From the NCBI GenBank assembly GCA_964017145.1, contig OZ024840.1:2046001-2110000 (forward strand): DNA of 64,000 bases. Reading direction: 5' to 3'. The DNA comes from Agrocybe praecox. Lineage: Eukaryota > Basidiomycota > Agaricomycetes > Agaricales > Agrocybaceae. The notes under the pieces were generated by a model. The model saw only the letters and a list, made by a program, of their open reading frames with translations, was not told the origin of the DNA and made no database searches. Within the stretch, counting starts at the first letter, position 1. Each line of letters starts with the position of its first letter. Below, piece by piece: positions 37,301 to 49,439 of this stretch. The position numbers and the translations under genes are program-made.

Positions 37301-40248
37301 GCGCGATAAGGTCCGCAAAATCCAGACCTTTTAATCCAGAGTCAATAGGGCAGAAAATTCGACAAACCAGGTTGACCTACCAAATGTTTTGCTTCGCGAC
37401 TGGATATATCCCCAAGAGTTGTTCTGGAGCTCCCAGCCCGTCAGGATGTCCGGATCGAGATCCATTACCAAGTCTGCCAGACGATTGAGAAGTTCTAATT
37501 CTGTTCCAAATGCCTCGAGCTTTGTGTCTCGTAACCATTGTTCTCGGACTTGTGCGCTACGAACAACTAAGAGACCTACATTTACGCAGTCAATTTCCGA
37601 TATCTGGAAGGCATAGCTTATTGTCACAATGCCATCAGTTTCTGCGTCCGGAATCATAACACCACGAGTAGGTACTACAAAGTGAAACCCTTAATACAAT
37701 GCATTCAGACATGAAGATTAGTGACCGACCGAATATTTCCACTGACAAGAGAGACAGATTAGCACTCTCCCGTACAACGACAGCATCCTGAGTCGGAGAT
37801 GTTTTGAATCTGTACATGTTTGATGGAGTAGGTCCTTCAATCTTTACGCAAATCAGGTTGATGGACAATGAGAAGATATTGCGACTAAGTCACCTGCGAC
37901 GTTAACTTAATCTTTGAGTCTTGCTTCCGGCTTTTGATGCTGTTGAATTGAAGGGATCGGCGGACTTCTTTCACGCTAGGAGGCTCGCTCGCGTATTCCC
38001 AACCACCGATTCCTGTAGATTCCAGGTAACTTGGCGGACTTGTTTTGCTCAGGTGGGGTTCGTAAGACGAGATTGACCATTCATCTAACAGAGCGATCCC
38101 CTTCCCTCCTTTCAATCGGTAGACCAAGCCAGCATACTCTTTTGAACCGTCGGGTATATCCTCATCCTTAGAATAATAGGGTGGCTGGTAGATTTTACTA
38201 GGCAAACCCAGCGCTTGAAAACTTTCTTTCAGATAGGATGCCGCAGGAGGTACCATCTTGTATGTGTATTGGTTAGAGTTTGATGCCTTGCAAGATTCAA
38301 ATGCCCGCGATAGCTGTACTGCCCGCGCACTGATAAGGGAAGACCGGATTTTAGAACTTTGATTATGTTGGGTTTGGTCTTCAGCTTCCGGATGAGTTTT
38401 TTGAATATGTGGTTCAGACACATTTTCTTCGGAAGATTTCACCGGTGCCCCATCTTTGCGTGAAGACATATCCATTGCATTGGATCTGGTAGGTGTCAAA
38501 TCTAGTGTACTATCTTTGGTATCAACTGCTGTACCACCTACGCGTTCCCTTGAGGAGATTTAGTATATCTAGCAAACTTGTTCATGTAAAAGCTCACCCA
38601 GGAGTTGTCGATCCTGAGCGATCCGGTGTTTTAGGCCAATTTATAGAGGCGGGAGGACTATAAGAAGGTCTCTTATCAAATATGCTATACACTCTAGATT
38701 ACCATTTACCTCTCCAGTCGGTATACTGCCTGGGCGGTTGGTGTAGCTGGTGTTTGATCGTTATCAAGAAAGGGATTGGCCAAGCTGAAAAGACATCAGA
38801 CAAAGCCAGTGGAGAAATATAGTCAACGTACCCCTCTTCTGATTCAATTGCTGAACCCGCTACCTCATTTATGAAGTCAAAACCTTCCTCACCATCATCT
38901 ACGCGGATATCATACTCTTCATCGACTTCGGATGGTCCAAGCATAATCTCTGTATTCAAACCTCGTTCCTCTTCGTCAAGTAGGATGATGTCCTGATCAG
39001 ACAACATAGAAATGTCGACTTCGACATTATATTCTTTGTCATCAAGTGCGGTATCCGGCTTGTCATCCCAAGAGTATTGTTGATTATTGTCTGGTTGCCC
39101 AACAATCTCGGGACTAACTTCTTTCTTTTCCGGCCTCCACGTTTTGTGCTGGTCTTCCCAAAGGGCTTCGACGCTCTCAAAAGTCGTCATCACAAGACGT
39201 TCCCAGTCATGGGCTCGGTGTGGTGCTTCAGGTTGCTCCAGATGATCATTGTCTTCAATACGCCTACGAATCTCATCCCACCACCTAGCTTCAGCAACCC
39301 ACTCACCGCCTTCAGCTCTAGATGATTCGCTTATGTCTATAGGTATTTCTGGAGTAGGATTGAGACCCAGGGCGAGTCGACGATTCCGTTCGTCTTCCCA
39401 AAGCTCCGAAACGCTAGGAACGAGAGGCTCTTCAACTTCTGCGACTGAAATATCGAGACGATGATGCCAATTCCGTGCTTTCAAGCGACGCCTATTCATG
39501 ATGTGGGGTGCAATAACATCCACTTCAAGAGGAAGCCGAGATTCCCGATAATAAGACGATGGATTGAATTTCACATTGCTTGATGTTTCTTCTTCGTCTT
39601 CCTCCATTGCTTCAGGACAACGTTCGAGGACTTGTTCGAGTTCTATTTTCCCACAACCATAAAGTCCGAAGTCGGATAGGAATTGAAGAACGAAGCTAAT
39701 ATGGCTTTCATAAAGGATAAAACGCGTTCCCATGACGGACCCAGATTGAAGGATGGTAGCAATACGGGGTATATATGCAGGATCGGCCACCAAGATCTTC
39801 AGAAAAGGCGAGTACGATGAGTGGAACCCATAAAAATGAACACCTTTGACGAGTAAAATGGCACGAATGAATTGAGATTTGGTCGATTGAGGGTTTCTCT
39901 TCAGAGAAAGAGCAATGGCGTGATTCAACGAGCGAAATAATTTAGAAATATAGTGTTTTACTGAGACTCGAACATTGAGCGCAATCATGGACTTGCATGT
40001 AATTGAGACTCACCATGAATTGGATTTACGTTGCCTTTGTATTCAACGAAGAAATATGGATACACTTGGTGGACATGAACACAGGCTGTCTTCCCAACAG
40101 ACGAGGTACCAAATATCCTTAATACTGGAACCTTTGGAAGCGTTGAATTATCAAGGTTTCCGGGAGGAACCAAAACATAATCGATCTGGTTTATAAGAAC
40201 CTGCAATTTTGCAGGTTGCAGAGTTGTTCCGGGCTCATCTCTCTGCAT
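34363..40248 (-). CDS. REV3: DNA polymerase zeta catalytic subunit REV3
   Basis: B-family polymerase for translesion synthesis. The start MQRDEPGTTLQPAK is followed by VLINQIDYVLVPPG, the conserved REV3 opening. The N-terminal part has HSSYSPFLKILVADPAY and SGSVMGTRFILYESHISF. The polymerase core shows region II DFQSLYPSVMIAYNYC (near 36600), region III NVTYGYTGASFSGRMP (near 36120) and region I VYGDTDSVFV (near 35890, the catalytic Asp pair). Two cysteine clusters close the protein: CLSC...CYDC, then CVSC...CESLDC, the second expected to hold a 4Fe-4S cluster. A very acidic tail (EDEYDDEREEWEYSDSEE) follows. About 17 short introns, roughly 1650 residues. Secure. Confidence 0.96.
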
Positions 40249-40500
40249 TAGCGGTGTGCTTTAGGAACCACGACATTGGCCGTACAATGTACGCGTCCTT
40301 GAAGTTGACTGTTGAACGGACCAAATATACTTTGGCCCTGTTTGGTCCTCCCAACAGATATAACCTTCCTTTATCCTGCCACACGCCAATGTGTAACTCA
40401 CAAACCAAGCTTCTAGCCTTTTTATTATACAGGTTTCCATGAGTGTACAGGTCATTCTAATCGGTATATTATATTATTCAAGTCTACCCCCGACTTCAAC

Positions 40501-41579
40501 TCAAAGTCTCGCCCCGCTTGGTACGCTAAGGACTTGTTGGCCAATCCATTTCTTCTGAGGTTCCAAATGCACAAAACCTCTAACATATCCTGGCTCCACA
40601 CAAACATATCTCTTCCTGCACGGAAAACACGAGTATCAGAAACGAAATGATTGTATTGGCTGGACGAGAAAACTTACCATCCATCAGCCTCCATATCCCC
40701 AATCTTTGCACCCTCCTCCTGGGGATTCCAAACAACAACGTCTTTGAACCCCTTTGCCTTGACTTCAACGCTACCACTTGGCCAAACGACGTCATATTTT
40801 CCTGAGGTGTTCTCGTATACTGAATCCGTAAATTTCTTCACATCGACCTTGTCTCGGCTCTCCGGTTTGGGTTTTGCTCGCGCCTCCTCTGTGGATTCTG
40901 TCTTGTCGTAGAAGGAAAGTCCTTTAAGAGGAGCAATCAACACATCATCGGCGGGCACGCGTATGTAGTTGTGCAAAAGGGCTTGAAATTCAAGCGCCTC
41001 CGAATCCGACGTATTTTCAACATGCAAATCAGTGCTGAGCTGGTGCTCTGCTAGAGTGACGACGTAAGACAAGGCAAACGTCTTTGGATATACCGCAGTT
41101 ATGCTAGCATGATCATTGGGGTCAAGAGCTGTTGAATAGGTGGTAATATCAGACAAATGTACTGATTAGGTGTCGGAAAAGTTGTGACTGACTGAACCTG
41201 ATCGATACACCAGCTTCGTTATCCATCACCACGCTATCAAATTTCCAGACTGTGTTTCTTGCGAAGCCATGTTGTCCAAGTTTAGTATGTTCTGGATGGA
41301 TTGGGGCACCAAAACATGGGAAAACAACAGGTATTCCGCCCCTGACAGGTTTGGACCCATCAAGAAACGCTTTCGAGGACACGAAGAGTCTTTCTTCTAG
41401 TGATCCCGAAAGACTAGGAGCCAGCCAAGATACCACTGTGGCGCCATACAAAAGTATTTCAGCGGAGGACCCCTATCGGCAATGATTAAGCAACGGAGTA
41501 CTGATTGCATGGGATCAAAGAGAATCCCCACCTTTGGATGCTTCAAAGTAACACTGTTCTCCTTTATTTCTGTTGGCAT
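40501..41579 (-). CDS. Glucose-6-phosphate 1-epimerase (aldose 1-epimerase fold)
   Basis: Interconverts alpha and beta glucose 6-phosphate in the cytosol, as yeast YMR099c. Starts MPTEIKENSVTLKHPK. Conserved blocks are LLYGATVVSWLAPSL, KPVRGGIPVVFPCFG, GQHGFARNTVWKF (catalytic His region), LEFQALLHNYIRVP (second His), VVVWNPQEEGAKIGDM and VCVEPGYVRGFVHLEP (catalytic Glu). Ends SVPSGARL at 40501. Five exons, roughly 310 residues. Its start faces the PP2A scaffold gene across a 967-bp gap. Confidence 0.92.
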
Positions 41580-42546
41580 ATTTGGTATATCAAGCGTTTT
41601 TAATGAAAGTCGTCTCGATGTGGAGGAGCAGTGTTAGGGCCCGACGTCGGATACGATAACGTTACCATAGGATCATATGATCTGACGTCATCCTTCTATT
41701 GGATCATCTTCGAAGTTCCATGGGCGCCTCTCTATGCGCCTGTCCATAGTTTAAAGCACGATACCCACAAATGTACATCAAATACACATGGTTTTTTTTA
41801 CCAAACACTTTCATGGGTAAGGTTCCCAATTAGTACTAAACCAAGTCTAAACAACATTGCAATATTTTTGTTAATCGATATGATGGTGGTCAGTCCTTCG
41901 ATTTTGCTGGCTTCACTCATGAGAAAGCACTTATAATTGATTAAAATCCTGTCATTCCAATCAAGTATAATAGTCCTGTAAGTTGGTTCTTGCATCTAGG
42001 CAAGATCGAGCGAACAATCCAATTTATGTCTTCATTGGTTAGGATGGGAAATTTCGGGTTATGCTGCAATAACAAGGTAGTAGTAAGACATGGTGCGATA
42101 TTTTCCTTCATATGTAAGCATTCTATCAATGAGCGCTTTGTCGTGGTGTGGAGAAACCGAAGGCCTGTTATAACTAGGGACTCGGGAGGAAGTACTGCGT
42201 TACATACATAGTATCATTATCGTTCAAGAACGTTAAATTTTATAGCATAACAAACAAGGTTTGTAGACATTTTATTGTCCGTCTATTTCATGTTTGAGCC
42301 TTGCTTGAGCTTTTGACAAAAGCCATTAAATGTGGACTCTGCACCCGGGTTTCTTATGTATGCCAAATATGGAAAATATTCTCACGATCCCAGGGGATGC
42401 TCTATGGGCGAGACGCCAAACGAAGCATAACATTCTTACACCCTCACGATTATACCGAGTCCTCTCCCTACAGCATTTCTTATTATCTGTAGACACATCT
42501 GCCTTTCGGTCAAGGAAACGACGTAGTGTCTACAACGTATCAACCA
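41580..42546. other. Wide divergent intergenic region
   Basis: 967 bp between two divergent starts, unusually wide for this window. It holds several short frames on both strands. One on the minus strand near 42129-41990 has coding-like residues (HNPKFPILTNEDINW), but it has no family match or splice partners. No repeat or RNA gene seen; it may include a decayed gene. Confidence 0.45.
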
Positions 42547-44721
42547 TGGATTCCAATTTTCCAACAGAAGATGTATGTTGTTTTACCCATATCAAGTATA
42601 TCGATGCTCTTCTGACAACATGGGCTCGCATTATTAGATAGCCCCGATCGCCATTCTTATGGACGAACTTCGTTCCGATGATGTGCAACTACGCCTAAAT
42701 GCAATTCACAGCATTCCCACTATTGCATTAGCACTTGGTCCGGATCGCGCACGCGAGGAGTTGATCCCTTTTCTCCAGGATTCAGTTGATGATGAAGATG
42801 AGGTCCTCTTGGCTCTTGCTGAAGAACTGGGACGAAACTTTGAAGAGTATATTGGTGGAAAAGAATACGCCCATAAAATCTTGGGTCCTTTAGAAAATCT
42901 TTCCGCTGTTGAGGAAACCCTTGTCCGAGAGAAGGTGCGTTTTATTTCTATTTCTAGACATTTCCCTTTAGACGATTGAACTTTCCAAACCAGGCAGCCG
43001 AATCTATCACTAAAGTTGCGGCTGTACTCTCTCAGCAGCAATTTGAAGAATACTATATTCCCTTGGTCAAGCGCTTATCACAAGGAGAGTGGTTTACGTC
43101 AAGAACGTCGTCAGCGGCTCTCTACGCAGCTGTATACGACAAGGTGTCACCTGGAATCCAAGATGACCTTAGGAAAGCTTTTACCTCACTTGGATCCGAC
43201 GATACACCTATGGTTAGGAGAGCAGCTGCAAAATGGCTTGGGGTTGGTGACTAGTTTCTTCTCCTTCGGATTTTTGTCTGATCCATTCGAGATCAGCCTT
43301 TGTTGAAACTCTTCGCGCAAGCTCACATCATCTCGGATGGACTGCCTATCTATCGCAAACTTCAACAAGACGAACAAGACTCTGTCAGGTTGTTGACGGT
43401 GGAAGATCTCATTGTGATTGCTAAGAGGTTGTCACCTGCAGAAATCAAGGAACAGCTTCTGCGACAGATCAAACAAAGTATCGGAGATAAGAGTTGGCGA
43501 GTGAGATACATGGCTGCCACCCACTTCAACGAGGTATGCAATTACTATGGATGCAGTGTGATTCTCTGACCTCTTCTATAGCTTTCCGAAGCTCTTGGAG
43601 TCGAACTTGTCCGAGAAGAGCTTATCGGTCAATATGTACAATTGTTGAAAGACAACGAAGCAGAAGTCAGGTCTGCGGCTGCAACTCAGATTCCTGGTAT
43701 GATCGCAATTCGGCGTCGGGTAACTATCATTTTATTTACAATGTTTTTGTCCCAGGGTTCTCGAAGCTACTTGACAAAGAGGTCATACTTGCTCGCATCA
43801 TTCCCTGTGTACGGGATTTATCTCAAGACGCGTCCCAGCATGTTCGTGCGGCCCTTGCAAACCAAATCAATGGCTTAGCACCCCTGCTTGGAAAAGAGTC
43901 CACCATTGAGCACTTGTTACCCCTTTTCTTGCTTCTCTTGAAGGATGACTTCCCTGAAGTTAGGCTCAACATTATCAGTAAATTAGAAACCGTGAACAAT
44001 GGTACATATGCACGTTTTCTCTCTTTCGCATATCACTAAACGATTCGTACAGTCATTGGAATCGAATTGCTATCGGAGAGTCTCCTCCCTGCAATCGTTG
44101 AACTGGCCGAAGACAAGTCATGGCGTGTTCGACAAGCCATCATTGAATATATACCCCTCCTCTCCAACCAGCTTGGAAAGCCTTTCTTCGATGAGCAACT
44201 TGGGAACTTATGCATGTCCTGGTTGGGTGACACAGTTTACAGCATTCGTGAAGCTGCGACCATCAATTTAAAGAAACTCACTGACGTTTTCGGCGTCGAA
44301 TGGGCGAAAGTCGCTATTGTTCCCAAAGTCATGGGCATGGGATCACACCCCAATTATCTCTTTAGAATGACCACGGTCCAGGCAATCACGGTAATTTTCC
44401 TTTGGCACAAATGTTTCATGTAAGCTAATGTTTGGTTACCTCTTAATACAGACTATTTCTCCATCTTTGAGCCTGGATATCATTCGATCCGATGTCATTG
44501 GTCCACTTCTGGAGCTGGCTAAAGATCCTATTCCAAATATCCGCTTCAATGTAGCCAAAGCCCTAGAAGTAATGGCCACTGCTTTCTCAGAGGACAACGA
44601 AGGTCGCAATTTCATACGTGACTGGGTCAAACCCTCATTAGAACGCCTTCAAAGTGATCCTGACGCTGATGTCCGTTATTTTGCTTCGCGAGCACTCCAA
44701 AAAACGGTCATCAAAGATTAG
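42547..44721 (+). CDS. TPD3: Protein phosphatase 2A scaffold subunit A (PR65/Tpd3)
   Basis: HEAT-repeat scaffold that joins the PP2A catalytic and regulatory subunits. The first exon, MDSNFPTED, is spliced to [20 protein letters not shown], the standard opening. Successive HEAT repeats follow: [85 protein letters not shown] and [12 protein letters not shown]. It ends [17 protein letters not shown]. Nine or so exons give about 590 residues, as expected for 15 HEAT repeats. Secure. Confidence 0.95.
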
Positions 44722-44841
44722 GGTTCTCCAGGTCTGTTGAACTAGTATGTGCAGCTTGATTGTTTCGTTATAACGCTTTAACTTTGGATAAGGCTGTGTT
44801 CATGAATCGTCAATACCATCTCCAATAATTAAGTAGACACG

Positions 44842-45060
44842 ATGGACGTGTACAACTACATAAAACGAATGATATCACCAGGTTTCCCTCGATCTTTACC
44901 ACGACCTGCCAACTGTTTAACCGCGTTTATATTTATAAACTTTATTCTAACGGTCGCAGCTTGTTTCGCATTGCTATACGATTTTTTACGATCTACCCAA
45001 CTCCAGAATGAACCTATAGGCATTTCCAAATTCCAAGAGTTCAAACCCACTGGGAGATAA
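44842..45060 (+). CDS. Possible small single-pass membrane protein (72 aa)
   Basis: Unspliced frame starting MDVYNYIKRMISPGF. One strong hydrophobic segment (AFIFINFILTVAACFALLYDF, positions about 28-48) is followed by a polar tail ending FKPTGR. The layout of basic-aromatic N-terminus, single helix and short tail resembles small organelle membrane subunits, but I recognise no family. It lies 120 bp past the PP2A-A stop, so it could instead be 3' UTR noise. Confidence 0.3.
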   Translation: MDVYNYIKRMISPGFPRSLPRPANCLTAFIFINFILTVAACFALLYDFLRSTQLQNEPIGISKFQEFKPTGR

Positions 45061-45269
45061 CGTCCCACGAGAATGATGGGATAACCCGACTGTGCCGAAG
45101 CCTTTGGGACCAAACAAAGGGCGGGATCACAAGCATTGGCGGGCGTGGCATTGGGTCATGCATCCGACTTCTCCTTAATTCCAAATCACAATTATTAATG
45201 ATTTCATTGAAACATGGTCAATATACATGAAGACGGAAGATGATTACGAGCGAGCGTCTATCGCGGCCA

Positions 45270-45905
45270 AGAATTGTCAACCTGTCGACGCCTAACAGTC
45301 TGGTGGCGTCGTTTCTAACGCCGTGTTCGTGCAGACAGCGTTGCGCCGTCGTTTGGCATCAAAGCCTTATCAAAGTCCACGTCGTTTCGTCGAATGTCCG
45401 TCGAGTTCTTGACCTGCGGTTATCAAGCATCGTTTGGATGACAGGTTACAGCTCACTAATGCTGTTGTTTGCCATCGTTCCGTCGATTTTTTGGCCTGCA
45501 GTGGTCTGGTATCGTTCGGACAACGTTGCAGCTTGCCAACGTTGTTGTTTTCCCATCGTTGCGTCGACTTTTCATCCGGCAGTGGTCTTGCCTTGTTCGA
45601 ACGACGTTACGTCGTTGTTTTTTGTGTTGTTTGCCATCGTTCCGTCGACTTTTTGGCCTGCAACGGTCTGGTATCGTTCGGACGACATTACGTCGTCGTT
45701 TCTTGTTGTTTGTACGCCGTCGTTTGGGACGGTTTCTTCGAATTTCCATTGACCTTTCGACACCTAATGGCCTGGTGTCGTCTGCACGACGTTATGGATG
45801 GTTTACGTCGTCGGTTCGTTGCTTTTCCTTCAACATTTTGACCTATGGTGACCTGGAGTTGTTCGGACAGTGTTACGCCATTGTTTGGCGTCGTTTCGTG
45901 ACCAC
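45270..45905. repeat. Degenerate 81-bp minisatellite (about 7-8 units)
   Basis: The core CATCGTTCCGTCGA recurs at 45473, 45554 (one change) and 45635, exactly 81 bp apart. Weaker units continue left to about 45270 and right to about 45905; GGCCTGGTGTCGTC near 45769 and GACCTGGAGTTGTTC near 45849 are again 80 bp apart. Units carry TTTTTGGCCTGCA and GTCTGGTATCGTTCGGAC. Several contain a dyad such as AACGACGTTACGTCGTT at 45599-45615. The period equals 27 codons and TA dinucleotides are rare, so long frames stay open in all three forward phases. That is why they are not called as genes. Confidence 0.8.
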
Positions 45906-46809
45906 GGGTAAGTGATGGTAGTCGAGTGGTGGTGGTACCATTGAGTGCCAGACTTCGTCCTTAAAAAGCTGACCATAGTTGTGGAATTATGTTGATATCC
46001 TCATCGATGCATGATGCTAGTATCTTTTGTAGCCTGAGCGAGATTAGGTCCGGAGGAAAATGAACATTGACAGTTTCAGCCTCTATCTGACCCCGAGCAA
46101 AAGACGAGTAACGGAGAAATTGAGAAATTGTCGTGTATTTGAGACGAAGAATAAGCGGGTAATGCTTGAGTGTGCTGCATATATTTCCCAAGTCCATTTT
46201 TGCAAAGCATGGTGTAGTCACTGTAGTTTGAGGGTGCAGAAAGGCGCGCAAATTTACAGATTCGCCAGTGGTATGTTATATGCGGAAAATGACGTATGGC
46301 CGTGACTAATTACAGATTACTCATCGTACCGACGTACCGACTGTCCATAATAGGTTGCCTACGCATCACAATTATCCCATCATTCTCGTGGGACGTTATC
46401 TCCCAGTGGGTTCAATGCCCTCGACTCCCAAGGGGTCGTCTTCGACGGCGAAAATTTGAATTGCGGCCACACAAATTGTTCCTTTGATCGGCATGGATCG
46501 GCATGGCATAGAATCATGTGGTTGTTTTGACCTCCATTGCGGAGTCGGCTAATCTCAACTCGAGTCCTTACTGCCTCTCCCTCTCAAGAGTCCTTTCTGT
46601 TTTCTAGCCGAGAGTCTCCTTTGTCGTCTGTGGCCCATACTGATCTGGCTATCAGCGTGAACAATGCTACAGAGGTCCAAAAAGGTCTAAGATGGCTTGT
46701 TGTCATGGGCTCGGTGCCTCTTGTTGTCTTTTCTGACAAGGGGATCTCCTGTATTTTTATCTCATGGCACACAAGAACCCTCTTCTGATGGGGGTATCAT
46801 TCTCCGAAA
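45906..46809. other. Intergenic, no recognised gene
   Basis: About 900 bp between the minisatellite and the TATA box of the PriA-like gene. Short frames only, the best being about 83 codons from 46537 with no family resemblance. No repeat found beyond the minisatellite. Confidence 0.5.
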
Positions 46810-46817
46810 TATATAAA
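46810..46817 (+). promoter_or_regulatory. TATA box (TATATAAA) of PriA-like gene
   Basis: Perfect TATATAAA, 128 bp upstream of the ATG at 46938. TATA boxes of this strength suit a strongly regulated, stage-specific gene. Confidence 0.6.
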
Positions 46818-46937
46818 GATGTAATCAGCATTACCCGTCGTCAGGTTTCTTTCGTCCCGTTTTATTTTCACGATTTTGCGGCCAGCTCAGTCCACTCTTT
46901 TAAAACCACATTCACGACTCGACGTGACTCGGATACT

Positions 46938-47709
46938 ATGCAATTCAAATTAATTTTGACGGCTTTGGCAGCCTTGGTCCCCCTCGTGGCCTCAACATCT
47001 GTTAGTTCATCAAAGGATTGTAAAAGCGGGGAGTTCTGGTGCGCATACCAAAAGTTATCGACTCGTTCCTAAACTCACATATTGACCACAGGTGGTCCGA
47101 CAAAAATTGTTGCTTGACCAAGGGAGGCCCTTCTACCCTTCCCACTCCCCCTAAGGATATTACTTGTCCTCCCACCAGCTACTACTGGGGTGAAAAACAA
47201 GGCTGCTGTGTGCCTCGTAACCAACCTCCCTCTAACCCAACTCCTCCCCAATGCCCCAAGAACTGGACCTGGTACCCATCTCTTTACCGATGCCACCCAA
47301 CACCCACTCCCCCCTCTCCTCCTTCAACCAATCCTTCCAACTATCCCGGTCAAGGTAATGGAAATGGCGGTCACCAATACAAGAAGAGGTCACTGAAGTC
47401 CCGTGCCACCCTTTGCCCTTCTGGCCTGGACGCGTGCCCCATCTCCTCCAGTCTTGTTGGTGATTACGAGTGCCTTGATACGTCAAGCGAACTGGAGTCC
47501 TGCGGTGGTTGCACCTCTCAGGGGAAAGGTCAAGATTGTACCAGGATTACTGGAGCTTGGAATGTCGGATGTGATCGGGGAAGCTGCATTGGTACGTCTC
47601 GATATCATATCTTCTTCTGGAACGACTCCTAATAAGCCTTTACATAGTGTACACCTGTGCAGGAGGCTTCCAACTCGGGGCTGACGGCAAGACGTGCGTC
47701 CCTCTATGA
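46938..47709 (+). CDS. PriA/CPL1-like secreted cysteine-rich protein
   Basis: Secreted protein of the family named after Lentinula PriA, expressed in fruiting primordia. The signal peptide is MQFKLILTALAALVPLVAS. An N-terminal Cys-rich part (CKSGEFWCAYQ, WSDKNCCL, YWGEKQGCCVPRN) leads to a Pro/Thr/Ser/Asn linker and a dibasic KKR site. The C-terminal CPL1 domain is ACPISS...GDYECLDTSSELESCGG, CTSQGKGQDC, WNVGCDRGSC and VYTCAGGFQ, ending near ADGKTCVPL. Three exons. The first intron is short (about 38 nt, donor GTTATC), the last is 47591-47646. Roughly 225 residues. Exact biochemical role is not established for the family. Confidence 0.87.
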
Positions 47710-48341
47710 TTTCCCTCGGTTTCATGGCCGACTCGGAGATCAATTTATATAACCACCGTATGCCTTGCGGGCATTGACCCCCTTGGACTCATTTTTCGGA
47801 CAATCTTTGCCATTGCAACTATTCGACATTGTCACTTTTCTTCAGATACTGACGTGCTACATTGGAACATTGGATCTATCTATGGACGTCAATACTATTT
47901 CTGGACCTTCTTTCTGTGAGGGCTAGACTTTTGGTATCGGTTATTTTCTTCACCCTTCCCCTTCCCTTGTTCAACGAACTTTATTTTAGTCATACTTATT
48001 CTTTCATTTCACACCAGTATGTATAATGTACTTTCGGAGTGGCTTGATTATGGGTCATTTTGTAAGCTCTTTCTTTCTTCATAGACGAGAGTGTTATAAA
48101 TTAGCAACAACTTAGAGTATTTATTATTTCACTCAGTGGATCAGGTGATTTGTGTGATCAGTGCTGGACCCACAACTTGAAGTAAAGAGGGACAAATACA
48201 GGGATTGGATAAGAGGGGACGATTCTTGGCCTTGGCCTTCCATTCTTTCTTCTTTCTCGCTCTTTCCTCAACCCTGCCTTTGACTCAGTCTTCGCGCCAG
48301 TCGCCAACTTCTGCTAGCTCTCTCTTGGTCTGAAATAATTC
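47710..48341. other. Intergenic, 632 bp
   Basis: 3' UTR of the PriA-like gene and promoter of the next secreted-protein gene. T-rich and CT-rich tracts near 48230-48330 resemble fungal pyrimidine-rich core promoters. No gene or repeat seen. Confidence 0.5.
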
Positions 48342-49169
48342 ATGTCTTCTGCGGCTCGCCTAGCACGGATGGTGTTGCACACTATCAACCTTTTCTGTAT
48401 CCTTTCATGGTCTTTGTCGGCTATAGCAACGCCTATACCTTTGCCTCTTCCATTAATGGCTGTGGATTACTCTTATAGCTTGACTTCGGTCAATCGCTCA
48501 GTACCAAATCCTCGCAGGCTGTCGACCTTTCCTCTCAAGCCCTTTAGTTCACATAAGCGAAGTGTTAACTCGCTCAGTGATGCATACACATTCTATGACG
48601 GTGCCAATACCAACGCCAACAGTCTCAGTAGGCAAAAATCATCTAGGCGTTGTGCCATGTTCCTGATTTTCTGTTTACAGAAAACTTGGCTGCGACTTCT
48701 GCGAATGTTGGCAATGATGACTACGACTTCCAGCAAGCATACGCCTCTGGGCTCTCTGATTTCAGCGCCAATATGCAAGGATTGCAAGCTGCGCTTGCAC
48801 AAGCTAATTCGGACAAAGGACTTGCCAACTATGACCGCCAGAATGATGTGGAGACTCTACTAAAAAATGTTGTCAACGCCAATAAGATGATGTTGAGCTC
48901 TACGGATACCGTTATCTATAATATCCCAGGAATCGGTCCTGTTCTTGGTCCAAGTAAGTTGATGATTTCATCTTTCGTCTCCCACACCGTCTCATTTTTA
49001 CCCAGTTGTTTACGATGTTAAATGTATCATCGACGACCTTCTGGATGCTACGGAAGATATGAGCGACGCTATCATAAATGTTCTGGGGCCAGTGCTCCAA
49101 GGTCTTCTCGGAAAAGCTTCTGCCACTGTGTGTCGAGCTGGGGTTGAAATAGCGGGGCTTTGCGTATGA
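48342..49169 (+). CDS. Secreted protein of unknown family (agaric-type)
   Basis: Not recognised by function. The N-terminus (MSSAARLARMVLHTIN then LFCILSWSLSAIATPI) is a signal peptide. A low-complexity Pro/Ser region follows, with a dibasic stretch (SSHKRSVNS). After an intron comes a helical part (DYDFQQAYASGLSDF, MQGLQAALAQANSD, VETLLKNVVNANKMM). A hydrophobic Gly/Pro segment (YNIPGIGPVLGP) leads to VYDVKCIIDDLLDATEDM, and the end is a small-residue hydrophobic tail with the only Cys pair (VCRAGVEIAGLCV). Three exons, about 235 residues. Such proteins are common in mushroom secretomes with no known role. Confidence 0.72.
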
Positions 49170-49439
49170 AAACTGGCTAACATGAAATGACTTTCAATTG
49201 TTTGTGACCACTATCTATGACTACCTCGCATTCGCGCATACATTTTGTATCAACTATCGCAGTCCATCTACTATCCACTCCATTCTATTAACACATTTGT
49301 TTTGTAATCCATGTAATCAAATAACTGTTCCTCTGACCCTAGGCTTCGCCAAAACAAACCGCGGATGCAGCATTTTTCCAAACGATCAGGTTGAAGGGAT
49401 GATATTAACACTACGGCAAACGGCACAGATGGTTACTGT

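Noticed and set aside
41631..41936. Plus-strand frame of 101 codons upstream of the epimerase gene
   Set aside because: No family resemblance, low-complexity AT-rich composition and no supporting promoter or splice signals.
45240..45915. Overlapping open frames of 135-170 codons in all three forward phases
   Set aside because: They are a by-product of the stop-poor 81-bp repeat; residues are repetitive in every phase and none looks like a protein.
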